Positions 6,356-7,715 of a stretch of 7,715 nt of DNA are shown here, piece after piece. This stretch comes from an uncultured Ruminococcus sp. (GTDB lineage Bacteria; Bacillota; Clostridia; Oscillospirales; Ruminococcaceae). Under the pieces are notes generated by a model. It did no database searches. It saw only the letters and a list, made by a program, of their open reading frames with translations, and was not told the origin of the DNA. Numbering within the stretch: position 1 is the first letter of the stretch; each line of letters starts with the position of its first letter. The stretch is taken from positions 1-7,715 of the forward strand of contig CAMJES010000098.1 of NCBI GenBank assembly GCA_946404705.1, given 5' to 3'. Position numbers and translations under genes: made by a program.

Positions 6356-6925
6356 ATGAAAATAATACTTGCATCAAACAACAAAAACAAGCTTCGTGAG
6401 TTTAAGAATATACTTGAACCGCTCGGCTACGAGGTGCTTACACAATCCGAGGCAGGTGCAGACATTGAAGCCGATGAAACGGGAACAACGTTTGAGGAAA
6501 ACGCTTATATAAAGGCAAAAGCGGCTTACGATATCACGCATCTCCCCGTAATTGCGGACGACAGCGGACTTGAAGTTGACGCTCTCGGCGGCGAGCCGGG
6601 CATTTACTCTGCACGTTATGCCGAGGAGGGCAAACGCTGTGCAAAGGTGCTTTCCAAGCTTGAAGGCGTACCCGATGAAAAACGCACGGCGAGATTTATC
6701 TGTGCGGTTTGCTATATCAACGAAAAGGGTGAAAGCTTCACCGTAAAGGGCGTTTGCGAGGGCAAGATAGGCTACGAAAAGCGAGGAACGAACGGCTTCG
6801 GTTACGACCCTATCTTTATGTACGGCGACCGTTCCTTTGCAGAGCTTTCGGCGGAAGAAAAGGACAGCGTGAGCCACCGTGCGGACGCTTTGCGAAAGTT
6901 TGAAAAGCGCATAAAGGGGGAATAA
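6356..6925 (+). CDS. rdgB: XTP/dITP diphosphatase (RdgB/HAM1 family)
   Basis: This cytosolic house-cleaning enzyme hydrolyses non-canonical purine triphosphates (ITP, dITP, XTP) to the monophosphate and pyrophosphate, keeping deaminated bases out of DNA and RNA. The 189-residue product has the family length and motifs: start MKIILASNNKNKLREF with SNNKNK (7-12), ETGTTFEENA (41-50), the metal- and substrate-binding ADDSGLEVDAL (67-77), GIYSARYA (82-89), DEKRTARF (107-114), GFGYDPIF (147-154), FAEL and the closing SHRA (173-176). The loop after SARYA is short (EEGKRCAKVLSKLEG) and lacks the NN-K motif seen in many relatives. The alternative start at 6350 gives MKMKIILAS but has no usable ribosome binding site spacing. 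It is translationally coupled to ftsY and followed one base later by a small membrane-protein gene. The symbol varies by genus (rdgB, ysnA). Confidence 0.95.
   Translation: MKIILASNNKNKLREFKNILEPLGYEVLTQSEAGADIEADETGTTFEENAYIKAKAAYDITHLPVIADDSGLEVDALGGEPGIYSARYAEEGKRCAKVLSKLEGVPDEKRTARFICAVCYINEKGESFTVKGVCEGKIGYEKRGTNGFGYDPIFMYGDRSFAELSAEEKDSVSHRADALRKFEKRIKGE
6914..6920 (+). promoter_or_regulatory. Ribosome binding site of the gene at 6927
   Basis: AAGGGGG lies within the last codons of the upstream pyrophosphatase gene, six bases before the ATG at 6927. It supports that small reading frame being translated. Confidence 0.6.
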
Positions 6926-6926
6926 T

Positions 6927-7172
6927 ATGCAGACGGTCATAGGCGTACTGTCAATGATTTTCGGATTTCTTGTGTTTCTGGGCATCCCTACTGCATCTAT
7001 TGTATTCTTCATCATTTATCTTGTAAAATACAAAAAGTGCAGCCCCGATGAAGCGGACAAGAAAAAGACCTTTAAGACCTGCAGCATAGTTTTTGGAGTT
7101 ATGGGCGGAGTTTATATTATTTCCGTTATAATTGAAACGCTGCTTTTTACCGCTTCTATCGCTTATATGTAA
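6927..7172 (+). CDS. Small two-helix membrane protein, unknown function
   Basis: I do not recognise this 81-residue protein. It has two strongly hydrophobic segments, about residues 4-33 (ends FFIIYLVKY) and 53-80 (SIVFGVMGGVYIISVIIETLLF), joined by a charged loop KKCSPDEADKKKTFKTC with a Cys at each end (38 and 52). The lysine-rich loop suggests it faces the cytoplasm with both termini outside, by the positive-inside rule. The start has a good ribosome binding site, and the stop is 13 bases before the next ATG. Coding style and operon position support a real gene. A role as holin, toxin or regulator cannot be read from the sequence. Confidence 0.75.
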   Translation: MQTVIGVLSMIFGFLVFLGIPTASIVFFIIYLVKYKKCSPDEADKKKTFKTCSIVFGVMGGVYIISVIIETLLFTASIAYM

Positions 7173-7173
7173 T

Positions 7174-7180
7174 GAGGTGA
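7174..7180 (+). promoter_or_regulatory. Ribosome binding site of the 44-aa gene
   Basis: GAGGTGA, a near-ideal Shine-Dalgarno match, sits five bases before the ATG at 7186. It argues that translation begins there and not at upstream in-frame codons that overlap the previous gene. Confidence 0.75.
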
Positions 7181-7185
7181 CAGCT

Positions 7186-7320
7186 ATGGAGAACAAAAAG
7201 TTCCGCAGGATACTGGCACTTATTGCGGCTGTCGGAATTCTATGCACGGCAGGACTTACGGGTTACACGGTTTACCTTAAAGAGCGCTGCTCAATACTTA
7301 CGTTTATAAGCAACGAGTGA
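7186..7320 (+). CDS. 44-aa single-pass membrane protein
   Basis: The product MENKKFRRILALIAAVGILC... has a basic N-terminus, one hydrophobic segment at about residues 9-30 (ends GLTGYTVY) and a short polar tail (LKERCSILTFISNE). That is a typical N-in anchor or signal-like peptide. Cys 20 does not sit in a proper lipobox, because Leu rather than Gly/Ala/Ser precedes it. The strong ribosome binding site and the 13- and 11-base spacing to its neighbours favour a real small gene. The function is unknown. It might be a small partner of the anchored substrate-binding-like protein that follows, but this is only inferred from position. Confidence 0.65.
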   Translation: MENKKFRRILALIAAVGILCTAGLTGYTVYLKERCSILTFISNE

Positions 7321-7321
7321 C

Positions 7322-7328
7322 GGAGGAA
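7322..7328 (+). promoter_or_regulatory. Ribosome binding site of the gene at 7332
   Basis: GGAGGAA is a strong Shine-Dalgarno match ending three bases before the ATG at 7332 (core GGAGG ends five bases before). It supports the start of the partial 3' gene. Confidence 0.7.
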
Positions 7329-7331
7329 GCT

Positions 7332-7715
7332 ATGACGAAAAAACAATGGTGTATTATTATTTTCACCGTGCTGTCATTTGTGGTTTTTGACCTTGGCATA
7401 TATTTTTGTTTTACTTCAAGGTACATCGACCGCTCACCCGAGCTTATGAAAAGCAGTTCTATTGAGCTTGACAAGTATCTGCCGTTTGAGGAGGATTCCC
7501 TTGCGGTGAAAACCGATTCGGACTTCAAGCTTTCGGGAGAGCTGCCCGTGTTGGACGGAGCAACTGCGCTTTTTCCGATTTACTCGGCTTTTATGGACGC
7601 ATACTATCCCGAGGGGAGCTGCATTTTTGACGGTGAAAAATTCACGGAAGAAAGCTATCTGCAAAAACGCGGAACTACGGGCGCATACAAGGCGGTTTGC
7701 GACGGTTCGGCGGAC
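7332..7715 (+). CDS. Membrane-anchored PstS-like substrate-binding protein, 3'-truncated
   Basis: An open frame of 128 codons runs off the window without a stop. It begins MTKKQWCIII with a hydrophobic segment at about residues 6-28 (IIIFTVLSFVVFDLGIYFCF). This is a signal anchor or uncleaved signal without an obvious lipobox, so the rest should be extracytoplasmic. A linker of about 40 residues precedes LPVLDGATALFPIYSAF (residues 71-87). That matches the first strand and ligand-loop region of PstS/ModA-type periplasmic-binding folds, in which a (D)GAT/GST motif contacts the oxyanion. Phosphate binding is a possibility, not shown. No permease or ATPase gene is visible; any would lie beyond the right edge. 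Such proteins can also act as sensors or enzymes. Confidence 0.75.
   Translation, partial: MTKKQWCIIIFTVLSFVVFDLGIYFCFTSRYIDRSPELMKSSSIELDKYLPFEEDSLAVKTDSDFKLSGELPVLDGATALFPIYSAFMDAYYPEGSCIFDGEKFTEESYLQKRGTTGAYKAVCDGSAD

Noticed and set aside
300..6660. Very frequent AAGCTT (HindIII) hexamers across the window
   Set aside because: They arise from the Lys-Leu dipeptide with preferred codons AAG and CTT and from other in-frame uses of CTT after AAG; there is no regular spacing or strand logic suggesting a DNA motif.

Overview
This window looks like one end of a contig from a gut- or rumen-type Oscillospirales/Ruminococcus-like Firmicute, sequenced on Illumina. That assignment is inferred from the protein sequences (a Clostridia-type SMC with DEIEAALDD at Walker B), the gene order radical SAM - smc - ftsY, moderate GC and strong GGAGG-type ribosome binding sites. 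No marker gene fixes the genus. All eight genes lie on the + strand with gaps of about 1-16 bases or nearly none, so they read as one operon. There is no gene-free stretch above 50 bases except the artefact at the left end.

Layout: 1-47 is not genomic. It matches the reverse complement of an Illumina TruSeq indexed adapter (i7 index plus Read-2 primer). Real sequence starts at 48, inside a radical SAM (Elp3-like) gene whose start and iron-sulfur cysteines are lost. Then come full-length smc (980-4543), an unrecognised 142-aa protein (4560-4988), ftsY (5004-6353), the house-cleaning XTP/dITP pyrophosphatase gene (6356-6925), two small membrane-protein genes (6927-7172 and 7186-7320), and the 5' part of a membrane-anchored, PstS-like substrate-binding protein that runs off the right edge.

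The genes combine chromosome organisation (SMC), co-translational membrane targeting (FtsY) and nucleotide-pool sanitation (RdgB/YggV-type), followed by small envelope proteins of unknown role. For four genes, Shine-Dalgarno spacing or the adapter artefact argues for a start different from the longest possible one; these choices are given in the entries.

The main point of interest is a 16-bp palindrome at 6117-6132, TGTTCCACATGGAACA. It differs at one base from a perfect ParB-binding parS site and is embedded in the ftsY reading frame. It lies in a disordered acidic C-terminal extension of FtsY, and the only Cys and Trp residues of that extension are those the site encodes. This suggests that a DNA-level signal is imposed on a tolerant protein segment, about 1.6 kb downstream of smc, whose product is loaded at parS by ParB. 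I see no defence system, CRISPR array, mobile element or RNA gene.
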